A stretch of 64,000 nucleotides of DNA from Chrysochromulina parva (Eukaryota > Haptophyta > Prymnesiales > Chrysochromulinaceae). The stretch lies in contig PJAB01000002.1 in the NCBI GenBank assembly GCA_002887195.1, positions 31,721 to 95,720 of the forward strand. The letters run 5' to 3'. Below, piece after piece: positions 1 to 9,516 of this stretch. Both the position numbers and the translations under genes were made by a program. Within the stretch, counting starts at the first letter, position 1. Every line of letters starts with the position of its first letter. The notes under the pieces are model-generated. The model was not told the DNA's origin. It saw only the letters and a program-made list of their open reading frames with translations, and searched no databases.

Positions 1-1211
1 CCCAAGCCTCGCTCGCGCAATGCGTGCTCTCGCTCGCCGCAGGTGGCACATCTGACAGTCCAGCATCCGTCAGCAAGCGGCTACCACCGCCGCCGAGCGA
101 TGCGGACGCCTCGGACAGCGAGGGCGTCGACGAGGTCGACGACTTGAGCATACGCCTCGTCGCTGCGCTGCGAGCGTGCTCGTCGCTCAAGCAGATGGTG
201 CCGCTCGCCGAGGCGGCGGCCGTGCAGCGATGTGACGAGCAGCGCGCTAGGCATCAGGCAGCTTCTGAGCGAGTGAGCCGCTCGGAGGCGGAAGCGCGCC
301 GGCTGCTCACAGAAACCCATCAGCTGCGCGCCTCCGTGCGGTTGCTGCGCGAGCAGCTCAAGGCCGCCGCCCATTCACACGCCACCGAGCTCACCGTGGT
401 GCACTCGGAAATGCGGCAGCTGAGGCTCGCCCTATCGACGGCGTTGCGGCGACCGAAGCCAAACGGCCTGGTGACGAAGCCCAACGGCCTGGCGACGCCG
501 GCGACCTCGCGGCAGCACTTGGCGTCGAGGAGCACGCCCGCGGCACAGTTGGCCGAAGACGACGACACGGGCGCCTCCGCAGCAGGCCTCGAGCAGCCCG
601 CAGCAGCAATGAGCACCCTGGACTTCCTGGACTCGCTCGCAGACGACCAGCCGGAGGACGCTCAGGAGGACGCGACCCTCCTCGCGCCCAGGGGCCGGGG
701 CGGCGGCGTCGGCGCGCTCGGTGGTGCCCCTGCCGGCCCTCGTGATGAGGGTGAGCTGAGCCATGCGGAGGACAAGACCGCGGACCTGGAAGCGTTCGAG
801 AACGATCGATTACTGGGCGCCGAGCTGACGTGGCACATCGCGGACGAGGAGGGCCTGGTGGGCGCCATGTTGGGCGCTTCGGTGGGCGCTATGGTGGGCG
901 TGGAGCACATGCAGTCGCAGGCGCAGGCGGCCGCCCTCGCCAAGGCCGTCCTCGTCATGAGGGCGGCTGTACCTCCGGTGCCAGCACCGCTGGCTCCAGC
1001 ACCGACGGCGCCCTTCTCGGCCGGTCGTCGAGCAGCGAAAGCGCCGCCATGGCGCGGGCCGCCTGATGTGATGCCCACGGGTGGCTCGTGCTTGGGCTCG
1101 GACACCCGCTGTGCGGGCGACGCGATCGACGTGATCGCGTCGCGCGATCCCGCCGTCGGGGTCTCGCGCCGGCTACTGCACGGCGCCAATCTGTGGGGCG
1201 CGTCCTCGTGA
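1..1211 (+). CDS. Unknown coiled-coil protein, 5' end outside window
   Basis: The reading frame is open from the first bases of the window and has no convincing ATG, so the start lies upstream or in an earlier exon. The visible C-terminal part, about 400 residues, begins acidic and Ser/Pro-rich. A heptad-like helical stretch follows (roughly residues 60-140 of the visible part, rich in Arg, Glu, Leu and Ala), probably a coiled coil. It contains a small internal duplication of KPNGL. Later comes an Ala/Gly/Met-rich segment (LVGAMLGASVGAMVG) and a Pro-rich tail. I recognise no family. The coding call rests on the long open frame and a composition like the neighbouring real genes; antisense frames here are also open because of high GC. 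A function cannot be given. Confidence 0.45.
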   Translation, partial: QASLAQCVLSLAAGGTSDSPASVSKRLPPPPSDADASDSEGVDEVDDLSIRLVAALRACSSLKQMVPLAEAAAVQRCDEQRARHQAASERVSRSEAEARRLLTETHQLRASVRLLREQLKAAAHSHATELTVVHSEMRQLRLALSTALRRPKPNGLVTKPNGLATPATSRQHLASRSTPAAQLAEDDDTGASAAGLEQPAAAMSTLDFLDSLADDQPEDAQEDATLLAPRGRGGGVGALGGAPAGPRDEGELSHAEDKTADLEAFENDRLLGAELTWHIADEEGLVGAMLGASVGAMVGVEHMQSQAQAAALAKAVLVMRAAVPPVPAPLAPAPTAPFSAGRRAAKAPPWRGPPDVMPTGGSCLGSDTRCAGDAIDVIASRDPAVGVSRRLLHGANLWGASS

Positions 1212-1241
1212 GCGTCATCGTGAGCGTCATCGTGAGCGCCA
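1205..1241. repeat. 12-bp tandem repeat, three copies
   Basis: A GAGCGTCATCGT unit is repeated about three times directly across the stop codon of the upstream gene, so the first copy touches the stop. It is a simple tandem duplication with no evident function. Confidence 0.6.
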
Positions 1242-1804
1242 AAAGGCCGGACTGAAGTGAACCCGACAACGGCGAGAAGGTCAGATAGGCGCGGATCGGA
1301 TGCTGCGCCGCGCGACGGCGAGGTGTCTCAGGCCGGGAGGTCCGCAGGTCAGAAGCGCGGCGGAGGAGTGAACTGCTGAATTTCGTTGACGACTACGCGG
1401 CCCCGCCGACGCCACCTCGGTCCTCGCGGGCCGATCGAGAACAATATATATCATGTAGCCGATAGCCGCATAGGCCGGCGGCCATAGCGCGACCGCCGAG
1501 ACGGCGCGCCGGACGGTCCCTGACGACTCAAGACACAGGCCCGCCCGGAGCACCACAAATATTCGGTTAAGTACACCAAATTGAAAATTTTATACAAGAG
1601 CTGACCGCGCGCCATCGCTCTACTTGCATACTCACGGCCTCACCCGCAGATACTGTTCGGTTCTGTTCTCTGGACACAGTATGCCGCACGTCCCCGCGCC
1701 GCTCTCGGGCGTCGGGCACGCACAGAGTCCACACATATCGCGGCCGCCACGAACCTTGCGGGTGCCATATCGGTCCGCAATTCCACAGCGGCGCCATCAC
1801 GTAC
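1242..1804. other. Intergenic, no gene seen
   Basis: About 560 bases between the truncated upstream gene and the 3' end of the L13 gene on the opposite strand. The two genes converge, so this should hold both 3' ends. Short frames here have no family resemblance. I see no RNA gene. Confidence 0.5.
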
Positions 1805-2562
1805 TCAGTTGATGATCCGCGAGTCGGGCGCCACGGTGAGGCCGCTGAAGGTCATCATCTCAGGGCTCTGCGACTCGTGCGGGTGGCTCGGGCCCTTGTA
1901 CACCTATGCGGCATGGAGGGCGAAGGGCGGTCGGGGATGAGCGCCGAGGGGCGGGTGGGAGGAGGGGAGGAGGGGATGGGGGAGGAGTGTGGGGCGGCCC
2001 GGTTCGATCCCCTCCCGAGAGAAGAGGCCTGAACACGCACCTTGAGGTGGCGGAAGAGGTTGCGGCCGTGCGAGTTCTTCGGCAGCATGCCGACGATCGC
2101 CTTCTCGACGATGCGTTCGGGAATGCGCGCCTGCAGCTCTTCGAAAGTCTCGATCGTCATGCCGCCAGGCCGACCCGAGTGCCGCCGGTAGAACTTATCC
2201 TTCGCCTTGTTGCCCGTCACAATGACCTTCTCACAGTTGACAATGATGACGGCATCGCCCACGTCCGCGCCGTGCGTGAAGGTGGCCTTGTGCTTGCCGA
2301 GCAGGAGCTTGGCCGCCTCCGACGCCATGCGACCGAGGCGCAGCCCCTCGGCATCGATCACCACCCATTTTTTGTTGGCGACCACCATGTCGGCCGCCTT
2401 GGGAAACCACGTCTTCTGGGCAGCGGTGGGCTCGAGCGAAGCGACGCCCTCCTCCATGGTGACGCGCGCGTCGCGTGTCTGCTGCTGCGGAACGGACGCG
2501 CACCGCGGCGCGACCAAGGGCGTCGGCGCGAACGCCAGCATCGTGTAGGCGAGAGCCAGCAT
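1805..2562 (-). CDS. rplM: Ribosomal protein L13, plastid-targeted (bL13c)
   Basis: Large-subunit ribosomal protein of the organelle ribosome, about 206 residues in two exons. Exon 1 is 2562-2041 and exon 2 is 1903-1805. The 137-nt intron starts GTGCGT and ends AG, and splicing restores ...[18 protein letters not shown]..., the usual L13 C-terminus. The core shows [16 protein letters not shown] and the [11 protein letters not shown] motif of the family. The N-terminus ([16 protein letters not shown]) is a short hydrophobic signal followed by an AFAP motif, typical of bipartite plastid presequences in secondary red-plastid algae. I chose the ATG at 2562 because it puts this signal at the very N-terminus; an in-frame ATG at 2673 would bury it. 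Family and intron are firm. Plastid rather than mitochondrial location is inference from the presequence. Confidence 0.92.
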
Positions 2563-3071
2563 GGGAGACGGAAGGGACAGGACGTGTCGACGGAGAGCGC
2601 TGCTCGTCAGCGAGATCGCCCATTTTCCCACAGGTGCAAACCTTGACCTACTCGCCCCGACGAACAACGACAATAGTCTGCACTAATAAGCACTACTTTG
2701 AATGCCTGTCTAGGAACCTAGTAACTCTGTATCCAAGATTTTTTGTGATGAGCGCTAAAACGAATTCCGAAACGACCTCGCCAATTCGCAACGCGAAAAA
2801 GTTGTGTTGGAGAGACCAAAAGGTGCCCACTCCCGCTGCCCATGCTGCTGCTGACGCGCGGCCTGGTGGAGGCGCGATCGATCGCTCCCGCAGGCGGCGT
2901 GCACGCACGACGCTCTGCCGAGGCCTATTCTCGCAGCAGCCGCCAGCTCTCGCGCCCCGGAGACGCTGCTCCGGCACACTGCGCCGCACGCCGAAAGCGC
3001 TACGAAGGCTCTGCGCTGACTGTGTTGCCTGCCCTGTCACCTCGCGCGCAGTAACCTAGCTTACTACAACA
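2563..3071. promoter_or_regulatory. Divergent upstream region of L13 and the repeat protein
   Basis: About 510 bases between two genes that point away from each other, so both promoters should be here. Base composition drops to AT-richer sequence around 2680-2820. No TATA box or named element is certain. Confidence 0.4.
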
Positions 3072-6000
3072 ATGGGTCGCGCTCCGAACCGTCGTGATCT
3101 TGGCGCTGAGCCCGGCCCGTATCCCACCGTGGGCGCCGCTGGAAAGGTGCAGTCGCGCAAGCCTCCGCCGCTGCCGCACGGCAAGAAGCCTCTGCCTGAG
3201 CCTATCTATGAGACTTCCTTCAAAGTGACGGGCATCGCCCCGTCCGTTCCGGACAAGCCGACGGTGCCCCCGAAGAAGAAGTCGATTGCGGGCAAGCAGA
3301 CGCCAGGCATCTCGGAGGATGTGGCTGTTGGCGTTGCCTTCCTGCCGGGCAAGAAGCAGATTGACATGTCGCACGCGCAGACCGAGGGTCTCGTGCAGAA
3401 CGGCAACCCTGGCATGCCGGCGCAGGTGCCCGTGCCCATGGACGCCGCGGGCAACTCGTCCGTCTCGCTCGCCGCGCACCAGGGTGTGCCGCTCGCGCAG
3501 ATTGCCGACACGAGCAACTCGCGCAAGAAGAATGTCTTCAATGGCAACCACTCGACCGTCGACTCGGTCGTCTTCGGCTGCGACATTGATGATACCAGCC
3601 ACGCTGACAAGCGCGACTTCACTGGCGCGGCGGGCAACCTGTCGTCGACCGCCGACTACCACGGCATCTTCGCCGAAAACCAGTCCGAGTACGAGACGAA
3701 GAACAAGGCGTTCGCCATGCGCTCGGTCGCTGACACGCTCATCTTCAACCGCGACACCGACGGCATGGACGCCTTCACCGACCCCCGTGACTTCGAGGGC
3801 GCTGCGGGCTCTCGCTCGGAGTCACAGGCACTCTCGGGCCTCTTCTCGGAGAAGGTGGACAAGGTGTCCTTCGAGGACATCCCGCACGCCAAGTTCGCGC
3901 CCCCCGGCCTCCGCAAGGTCGACTCGATGGGCTCGCGCGCTGAGGAGATCATCTACTGCCGCAAGGAGTCGCTGGAGGACACCGACTACATCGAGAAGCC
4001 CTACTACCAGGGCGCCGCGGGCGAGTCGTCGGTCCAGGCGGACAAGCGCCTCGCGCGTGAGCTGCTTGCGAGCAAGGTGAAGCTGAAGTCGGGCACCTCC
4101 AAGGCCGACAAGCTCATCTTCGGCCACGACCTCGACAACTCCGAGGCGGACGACGCGTACGAGGCCATGCTCTATTCGGGAGCGGGCACGCGCTCGGACA
4201 TTGGCTTCAACCCGTACGACGTGACCACGCGCACGACGTCCAAGCTCACCGACTCGCAGGTGTACGGCTTCAACTGCGTCGTGGGCACCGACATCGACGG
4301 CGACAAGGTCGACGACCCGCGCGACTTCACCAACTATGCGGGCAACTCGACCAAGTACCTCTCCGAGCGCGAGATGTCGACCTTCGACATCACGAAGCGC
4401 GAGTCGGCCGTTGGCGCGGGCTCCTCGGTGGTCAACCCGTCCGAGGCGGATGAACTCATCTTCGGCGGCCGCAACCTCGACAAGTCGGGCGAGGACAAGC
4501 GCGACTTCGAAGGCGCTGCCGGCCACGGCGCGCGCCTCAACCTGCGCAACCCATACGACATCACGACCAACCCGCCCAAGCGTCTGGCCAACCCGATCAT
4601 CTCGAACCAGTCGATGGACGCGACGGCCGACAAGGTCATCTACAACCACGAGGTGGGCGGCAAGGACAAGATTTCGGTCCCCTACTCGGGCTCCATTGTC
4701 GACATGCGCTCCATGGAAGGCGAGTTCGCGGGCAAGCGCGGCGCGCTCCTCGACAAGAAGAGCGAGCAGGAGCGCCAGGCGGAGCGCGTGTACAAGCACC
4801 TCGTCGCTGAGAAGGGCTTCGACCTGATCCGCGGCGAGCACTCGTCCATTGTGCCCGGCCTGATCGCGCAGAACGCGTCAAAGTTCATTGGAACGGCTGG
4901 TGTTACCTCGGCCGATCTCGACTACCGCAAGGCCGAGGATCACAAGCGCGCGGCTGAGCAGATCCGCGACATGGTGCCCGACCCGAACCAACCGCCGGGC
5001 GAGAAGGAGATCAAGCCGGCGCGCAAGGCCGAGTACGCTCGCATGCACAAGTCCACAACCGGCCAGGTCGTCTTCATGCGCAAGATCTCGGACAAGGACG
5101 ACGGCCAGGGCAACATCGAGCTCGACAACTCGTTGTACGAGGGCCACGCGGGCCTCACCTCGGACAAGCTCGCCAACCTCAAGATGGCGGACATCTCTGC
5201 CGCGGAGGAGTGGGGCCTGGGCCACGTGCCCGAGGGTGTCCACATGGGTGCCGCAGGCCGCATCGGCTCGACAGCCGAGTACGAGGCCAAGTCTCGCCGC
5301 GCGATCGTCGAGAATGCCCACGGCGACGAGGTCGCCGGCATCGACAAGGCCGCGCTCGCCTTTGACTACACGCACATTGAGGAGGATGTGGCGCAGAGGG
5401 CTATTGCCAAGGACGCGAAGCTGCGCTCGATGGGCACGGTCGCCGCGCGCGCCGCCTTCCGCCACCACTCGCAGTCCGAGCGCGTCGGCCAGGTCGTCTT
5501 CGGCCAGAAGCCAATGGCCGACCCGAGCGGCGGCTTCGGCAACGCGTGGGGCGTGGGCGAGCACGACCGCCTCACGGACGCGTCATACCTGCGCGGCACG
5601 ATCACCGCGGCGAACGAGGAGCACTTCGAGACTGCGGCGGGTCTCTCGTCGCCCGATGTGTACCACGATCTGCAGCATAAGCTCGACGACAAGCCGGCTA
5701 AGCCACGCCTGCACATGATGTCCGACGTGGACGAGGTCGTCTTCGGCCACGACGTGGACATGTCGTCGCAGTACGAGCACATCCGCACCAAGATCACAGG
5801 TGCGGGCAAGAACTCGAAGGCCATCGTCGAGGACAAGCACTGGCGCCGCCGCGATGTGGCGCGCGCCGACAACGCGGGCACTGTCGACGACGTCGTCTTC
5901 CACCACGATGTCGACTACACCGACAAGATGTCCTCGGCCGCCTCGCAGCACTTGTACCAGAACGCGGCGGGCGCCTCGTCGGCGGCCATCCTCACCAACC

Positions 6001-7370
6001 TGCACCTCAACGATCCGGGCTCGCGCATGCACTACCCGATCGAGTTCACCAAGCCCGGACAGCACTCGACCGGCAACGAGGAGTCCGTGGACGAAGTGGT
6101 CTTCAACCACGACATGGACCTCTCTGGCTCCGACTCGGCCGACGGCGTCGTCTTCAAGATCACGGACGAGAATCGCCACCTCGTCGAGGGCGCGTCAGGC
6201 AACAAGTCCGCGCAACTCGCGGCGCACAAGATCGAGATGCAGCGCAAGCTCAAGGTGCCCGTGTACGACCAGACCCGCGCCCAGGTCGACGAGATCTTGT
6301 ACGGCAAGGACCTCGACCCGCGCACCTACACGGAGGCGGACATCGAGAAGCTGCAGCTCGGTGCGGCCGGCAAGTCTTCGGTCACCAAGGAGCTTGAGGT
6401 GCGCTCCGAGTCGAAGAAGATGGTCCCGCACGAGTACGGCTACGCGGTGAACCTCGTCTTCCCCGAGGACGAGGGCCTGCAGACCACGAAGATCTCGGAG
6501 GTGCAGGGTAACATCGACCACGACGCGTGGCAGTCGATGCAGATGTCGGCCGGCAATTCATCAGTGCACAACGCGCACCTCAAGCACCGCGAGCTCGAGT
6601 ACGTGGACGGACAGAAGGGCTCTCGCAAGGCGCGCGGCTCACCCCGCGACGCCCCCGGAGCCGCCGGCAAGAAGATTGGCAAGGAGTCGGCGCTCATGCA
6701 GACCAAGAAGTCGGCGGCTGCGGCCGCCTCGGGGCCCGGCATGAAGGAGGCTCGTCCCTTCGGCAAAGCCTCGGGCCTGCGCTCGCAGTCCGATTCCGAG
6801 GGCGTTGCGTCCGTGCTAGGCTCGCCAAAGAAGCAGCCGTCGACCGCGTACGAGCTCGCGCTCGCCGAGGGCCGCGCGCTGCTGACTAACCCGTACACGC
6901 ACCAGTCCGCGGTCGAGGACGGCTTCGGCGGCGGCCTGGACGGTGGCCTGGGCGGCCCCAAGCTGTATACATCCGAGTACCGCGCGGCGACGCTCGACGA
7001 CACGACAACCGGCCTCGATGGCGGCGTGGCCGCGGGCAAGATGACCAAGAGCCGCACGGGCTACACGCCGCCCAAGTACGGCGTGGGCGACGCGGCGGGC
7101 AACTACCGCAAGGAGCGCATGTTGGTGCACAAGAGCCGGCCCGAGGCGCAGTTCGGCGCGCCCCCACCCTTCGGCGTCGACCCGGTGGTTCCGGCGGCCA
7201 CCCAGGCCCGCTTCTCGATCTCATCGGCCACCATTGGCGGCAACAAGCAGGAGCGCATCATCGACTACCAGGTCCGCGAGGAGCCGCCGCGTTTGGGCGC
7301 CCCTGCCGCCAACGCTATCGTCGCCGCCGGCCAGCGCCCCCTCATCCCCGTGGGTGCGCGCAAGATCTAA
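3072..7370 (+). CDS. Tandem-repeat protein with D-[DE]-[IVL]-[VI]-F-x-x-D/E motif (1,432 aa), function unknown
   Basis: An intronless frame starting at ATG 3072 and ending at TAA 7368-7370. From about residue 160 to 1190 it is built of some 14-16 imperfect repeats of about 45-110 residues. Each opens with a hydrophobic core such as VDSVVFGCDID, ADKLIFGHDLD, VDEVVFGHDVD or VDEVVFNHDMD. Each closes with a small-residue block such as GAAGNLSS, AAGESS or AAGKSSV. The N-terminus is Pro/Lys-rich and the C-terminus (from about residue 1200) is basic, then Gly-rich, then Tyr/Gly-rich. There is no signal peptide or membrane segment. Charge-rich, low-Cys repeats of this kind suggest a cytoskeletal or flagellar scaffold, but that is a guess. 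The 247-residue protein at 33588-34205 carries one copy of the same opening motif (LDEIVFNRDFD). I recognise no named family. Regular repeats in one frame only make the coding call strong. Confidence 0.88.
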   Translation: MGRAPNRRDLGAEPGPYPTVGAAGKVQSRKPPPLPHGKKPLPEPIYETSFKVTGIAPSVPDKPTVPPKKKSIAGKQTPGISEDVAVGVAFLPGKKQIDMSHAQTEGLVQNGNPGMPAQVPVPMDAAGNSSVSLAAHQGVPLAQIADTSNSRKKNVFNGNHSTVDSVVFGCDIDDTSHADKRDFTGAAGNLSSTADYHGIFAENQSEYETKNKAFAMRSVADTLIFNRDTDGMDAFTDPRDFEGAAGSRSESQALSGLFSEKVDKVSFEDIPHAKFAPPGLRKVDSMGSRAEEIIYCRKESLEDTDYIEKPYYQGAAGESSVQADKRLARELLASKVKLKSGTSKADKLIFGHDLDNSEADDAYEAMLYSGAGTRSDIGFNPYDVTTRTTSKLTDSQVYGFNCVVGTDIDGDKVDDPRDFTNYAGNSTKYLSEREMSTFDITKRESAVGAGSSVVNPSEADELIFGGRNLDKSGEDKRDFEGAAGHGARLNLRNPYDITTNPPKRLANPIISNQSMDATADKVIYNHEVGGKDKISVPYSGSIVDMRSMEGEFAGKRGALLDKKSEQERQAERVYKHLVAEKGFDLIRGEHSSIVPGLIAQNASKFIGTAGVTSADLDYRKAEDHKRAAEQIRDMVPDPNQPPGEKEIKPARKAEYARMHKSTTGQVVFMRKISDKDDGQGNIELDNSLYEGHAGLTSDKLANLKMADISAAEEWGLGHVPEGVHMGAAGRIGSTAEYEAKSRRAIVENAHGDEVAGIDKAALAFDYTHIEEDVAQRAIAKDAKLRSMGTVAARAAFRHHSQSERVGQVVFGQKPMADPSGGFGNAWGVGEHDRLTDASYLRGTITAANEEHFETAAGLSSPDVYHDLQHKLDDKPAKPRLHMMSDVDEVVFGHDVDMSSQYEHIRTKITGAGKNSKAIVEDKHWRRRDVARADNAGTVDDVVFHHDVDYTDKMSSAASQHLYQNAAGASSAAILTNLHLNDPGSRMHYPIEFTKPGQHSTGNEESVDEVVFNHDMDLSGSDSADGVVFKITDENRHLVEGASGNKSAQLAAHKIEMQRKLKVPVYDQTRAQVDEILYGKDLDPRTYTEADIEKLQLGAAGKSSVTKELEVRSESKKMVPHEYGYAVNLVFPEDEGLQTTKISEVQGNIDHDAWQSMQMSAGNSSVHNAHLKHRELEYVDGQKGSRKARGSPRDAPGAAGKKIGKESALMQTKKSAAAAASGPGMKEARPFGKASGLRSQSDSEGVASVLGSPKKQPSTAYELALAEGRALLTNPYTHQSAVEDGFGGGLDGGLGGPKLYTSEYRAATLDDTTTGLDGGVAAGKMTKSRTGYTPPKYGVGDAAGNYRKERMLVHKSRPEAQFGAPPPFGVDPVVPAATQARFSISSATIGGNKQERIIDYQVREEPPRLGAPAANAIVAAGQRPLIPVGARKI

Positions 7371-7746
7371 GCCGTGGCGCCGCTTATCGTATTGGACGGC
7401 GCGGGTGCGCCCTCGGACGCATGACGAGACGCACACGCGCTGTGCAAAGTGTGGCCAGCATGAGATGACAGAGGTGTGTCGATGGACGGCTCTCTTTGTG
7501 TCTGGGGCGCGGGTGCGTCTCGCGTCTACATGGGTGGTTGCGTGAGAGAGTTGAGATTCGTTCTTGTGTGGCTAGCGCGCGTGATGTGCATACTTAATCA
7601 GTCAGTGTGGAGTCCGTCAGTCTACAGAGTGCATCCACGACGCACGCGAGCAACCCCCTTAGCGCCCCCACCGCCCCCATAGGAACTCAACGAGTGACTC
7701 CCCCGAGCTCATCCGAGCGCGCGACGCAGCAGTCCATTGTCCATTC
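7371..7746. other. Intergenic, 3' and 5' flanks
   Basis: About 375 bases after the repeat protein and before the AlkB-like gene, both on the same strand. I see no gene. The region is GT-rich around 7470-7600 and ends in a C-rich run near 7660-7680. Confidence 0.45.
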
Positions 7747-8667
7747 ATGCGCGACATCACGGACACGAGCGGCTGCGCGACCCGCGCGAGCGCCTGTATC
7801 GCGCGAGCGCACCAAAGCACGCATTCGCGTTCGCAGTGGTCGCGAGCCGGCTTCCGTGCCGCGAGGCGGTGCACAGTGGCGACGGAATTTCCCTGGGATA
7901 TCGAGCAGCTTTTGCGCCGATGCACGAAGCCTGAGCCTCTGCCTATGGGCGGCAAAATCCTTCGCAATGCACTGACGGAGTCGGAACAGCGCTGCTTATA
8001 CGCGCTCCTGCTTGCCATGGCCGTGCCTGACTCGGGCGAGGTCATGGGGCTGCGTTTGACCGCCCAGCCCGCGGACTTTGAGGCACTCAACCCCGATAAC
8101 CGGCCGCAACCACTTTTGACGTGGGTGCACCCATATACGAGAGAGAGTAATGCGCGCGAGCGGCCGACGCGTCTCCTCGCGTGGGCTGAGCAGCTCATGC
8201 ATAAGCTCGCGCCGGCGAGCCGAGCGCAAGTCGTCGATTCGATGCTGGCGCAAATGTACGCAATTGGGGGTAGCTTGCTCAAGCATCGCGATGAGGACCT
8301 GAGCTGGGGGCTCGGCGTGTCTCTGGGCTGCGCAGCCGAATTCGACTGCCTACCCGACGAGGGTGAGGCGCAGCGCATCATCATCCGGTCGGGTGACATC
8401 CTCATCGCCGACTTCGGCCTTTTGCCACATGCTGTGCGCGTGCCAGTGTCGGCGCCGCCCAGCTGGTGGCGCAATGTGGATCACTTTGGCAACAAGATGC
8501 GCTGCAATGTGCTCTTCCGCCAGGCTCTTACCGCGGAGCAGCAGGTAGCGCTCACCGAGCAGCGCGCTCGCGCTGTGTACGGCATGTCGCTCGCCGAGTT
8601 ACGCAAGCGCACAGGCCACGACAACGCGTACCTCGCTGTGCATCTTCGACATGCAGCCGTTGAGTAA
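7747..8667 (+). CDS. AlkB-like 2-oxoglutarate/Fe(II) dioxygenase
   Basis: Probable oxidative demethylase of alkylated nucleic acid, about 306 residues with no intron seen. The double-stranded beta-helix core has the family signatures. MYAIGGSLLKHRDED supplies the first iron ligands (His180, Asp182), followed by GLGVSLGCAAEFDC. The distal His lies in GLLPHAVRV (about His228). The closing RCNVLFR (Arg252, Arg258) is the AlkB R-x-N-x-x-x-R motif that binds 2-oxoglutarate. The spacing fits ALKBH1-like proteins better than the shorter ALKBH2/3 type, but I am not certain of the subgroup. The first about 45 residues are Arg/Ser/Ala-rich and could be an organelle presequence or untranslated sequence. 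Whether the substrate is DNA, tRNA or mRNA cannot be told from sequence. Confidence 0.88.
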   Translation: MRDITDTSGCATRASACIARAHQSTHSRSQWSRAGFRAARRCTVATEFPWDIEQLLRRCTKPEPLPMGGKILRNALTESEQRCLYALLLAMAVPDSGEVMGLRLTAQPADFEALNPDNRPQPLLTWVHPYTRESNARERPTRLLAWAEQLMHKLAPASRAQVVDSMLAQMYAIGGSLLKHRDEDLSWGLGVSLGCAAEFDCLPDEGEAQRIIIRSGDILIADFGLLPHAVRVPVSAPPSWWRNVDHFGNKMRCNVLFRQALTAEQQVALTEQRARAVYGMSLAELRKRTGHDNAYLAVHLRHAAVE

Positions 8668-9231
8668 GAGAAGGAGTTTTCCGGCTCTTAGGCAGCGGAA
8701 ACGACATGCGTATTTTTGGCAGCACCTGAGACTTCCCAGAGTTTAAGATTCAGTCTGTTCTCGTTCACCGTCAACGATGTCCTCGACGCGTGAACAGGGG
8801 CATGGACCATGTTGGCGTAATCCTCGCTTAATCCGTCGCGTGATCCGTCGCCGGGTCCAGGCTCCAGCGCGCCACGGTTCAATACATATTCAATACTTTT
8901 TTTAGTACTTTTTAGCTCGATAGTCCGCAATGAACGCGTCTATGTGCGGAACGTGTACGTCGGTGGGTGTTGTGAGATTCTTCCTCTGAAGCGTTCTGTG
9001 TCGGAAGTTTCATGAGATCATGACCCACCCCTCTTGTGACTTGTCGCGCTGCGCTAGTACGGGCACATGTAGTATTCCTACGCGTTCACATCGCGAGCAT
9101 GAGAATGAAGCGGTTTGTGTGAACGTGTCCTTGGAGTTTGTGTGAACGTGTGCGTGGATGTGTTTTTGTGTTTTCTTGAACGTGTGATGGTACATGATGT
9201 ATGAATGTGAATGAACGCGTGGGCCTGAGAT

Positions 9232-9262
9232 GGTGGGCTCGCAGATCACCGGTTGCTCTAAC
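9232..9262. repeat. Short dispersed repeat, also at 40851-40882
   Basis: The segment GGTGGGCTCGCAGA...GCTCTAAC recurs with a few changes at 40851-40882. Here it sits immediately left of the interleaved inverted repeat, which suggests it is part of the same mobile or degenerate repeat family. Confidence 0.5.
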
Positions 9263-9444
9263 CTTAACCCGCTTAACGCTCCCCAGCGCGTATCTGAGAT
9301 TTGGGCTTTCTTGTTAACAGTGAAACAGGACACAGTGAAGACCGGGAACCGAATCTAAGACACGCTCTGGGAAGCGTTAAGCGGGTAAAGATTTGGTTGC
9401 TGGTCTTCACTGTGTCCTGTTTCACTGTTAACAAAAGAGCCCAG
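9260..9444. repeat. Interleaved inverted repeat (A-B-A'-B')
   Basis: Two different inverted repeats overlap in an interleaved order. Arm A (9260-9300) is complementary with about seven mismatches to A' (9351-9390). Arm B (9302-9356) is complementary with about five mismatches in 55 to B' (9390-9444), including about 35 bases that match perfectly. B occurs a third time in direct orientation at 25096-25155. The arrangement just precedes the RPB9 gene. It looks like a remnant of a small non-autonomous element, but no transposase or target-site duplication is visible. Confidence 0.75.
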
Positions 9445-9516
9445 ATGGTAGGCGTCGTGGCGCGTGAGCTCGCGCTTGCAGCGGTTCAGCCGCCGGCGCC
9501 CGCGGCGCGCTTAAAC

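Larger units (their letters stand above)
8668..9516. other. Intergenic, repeat-bearing, upstream of RPB9
   Basis: About 850 bases without a recognisable gene. AT-richer stretches around 8890-8920 and GTGTGAACGTGT-type sequence near 9110-9180 are followed by the interleaved inverted repeat at 9260-9444. The RPB9 promoter must lie in or beyond the repeat. Confidence 0.5.

Noticed and set aside
1999..2015. GGTTCGATCCC, a match to the tRNA B-box
   Set aside because: It lies in the L13 intron and the flanks do not form a T-stem or acceptor stem; no A-box at the proper distance.
1906..2646. 246-residue plus-strand frame over L13
   Set aside because: It is antisense to L13, which is certain and whose intron is supported on the other strand.
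3822..4841. 339-residue minus-strand frame inside the repeat protein
   Set aside because: Its composition is the Ala/Arg/Val/Leu-rich pattern expected from the antisense of GC-rich codons. The plus strand has regular repeats.
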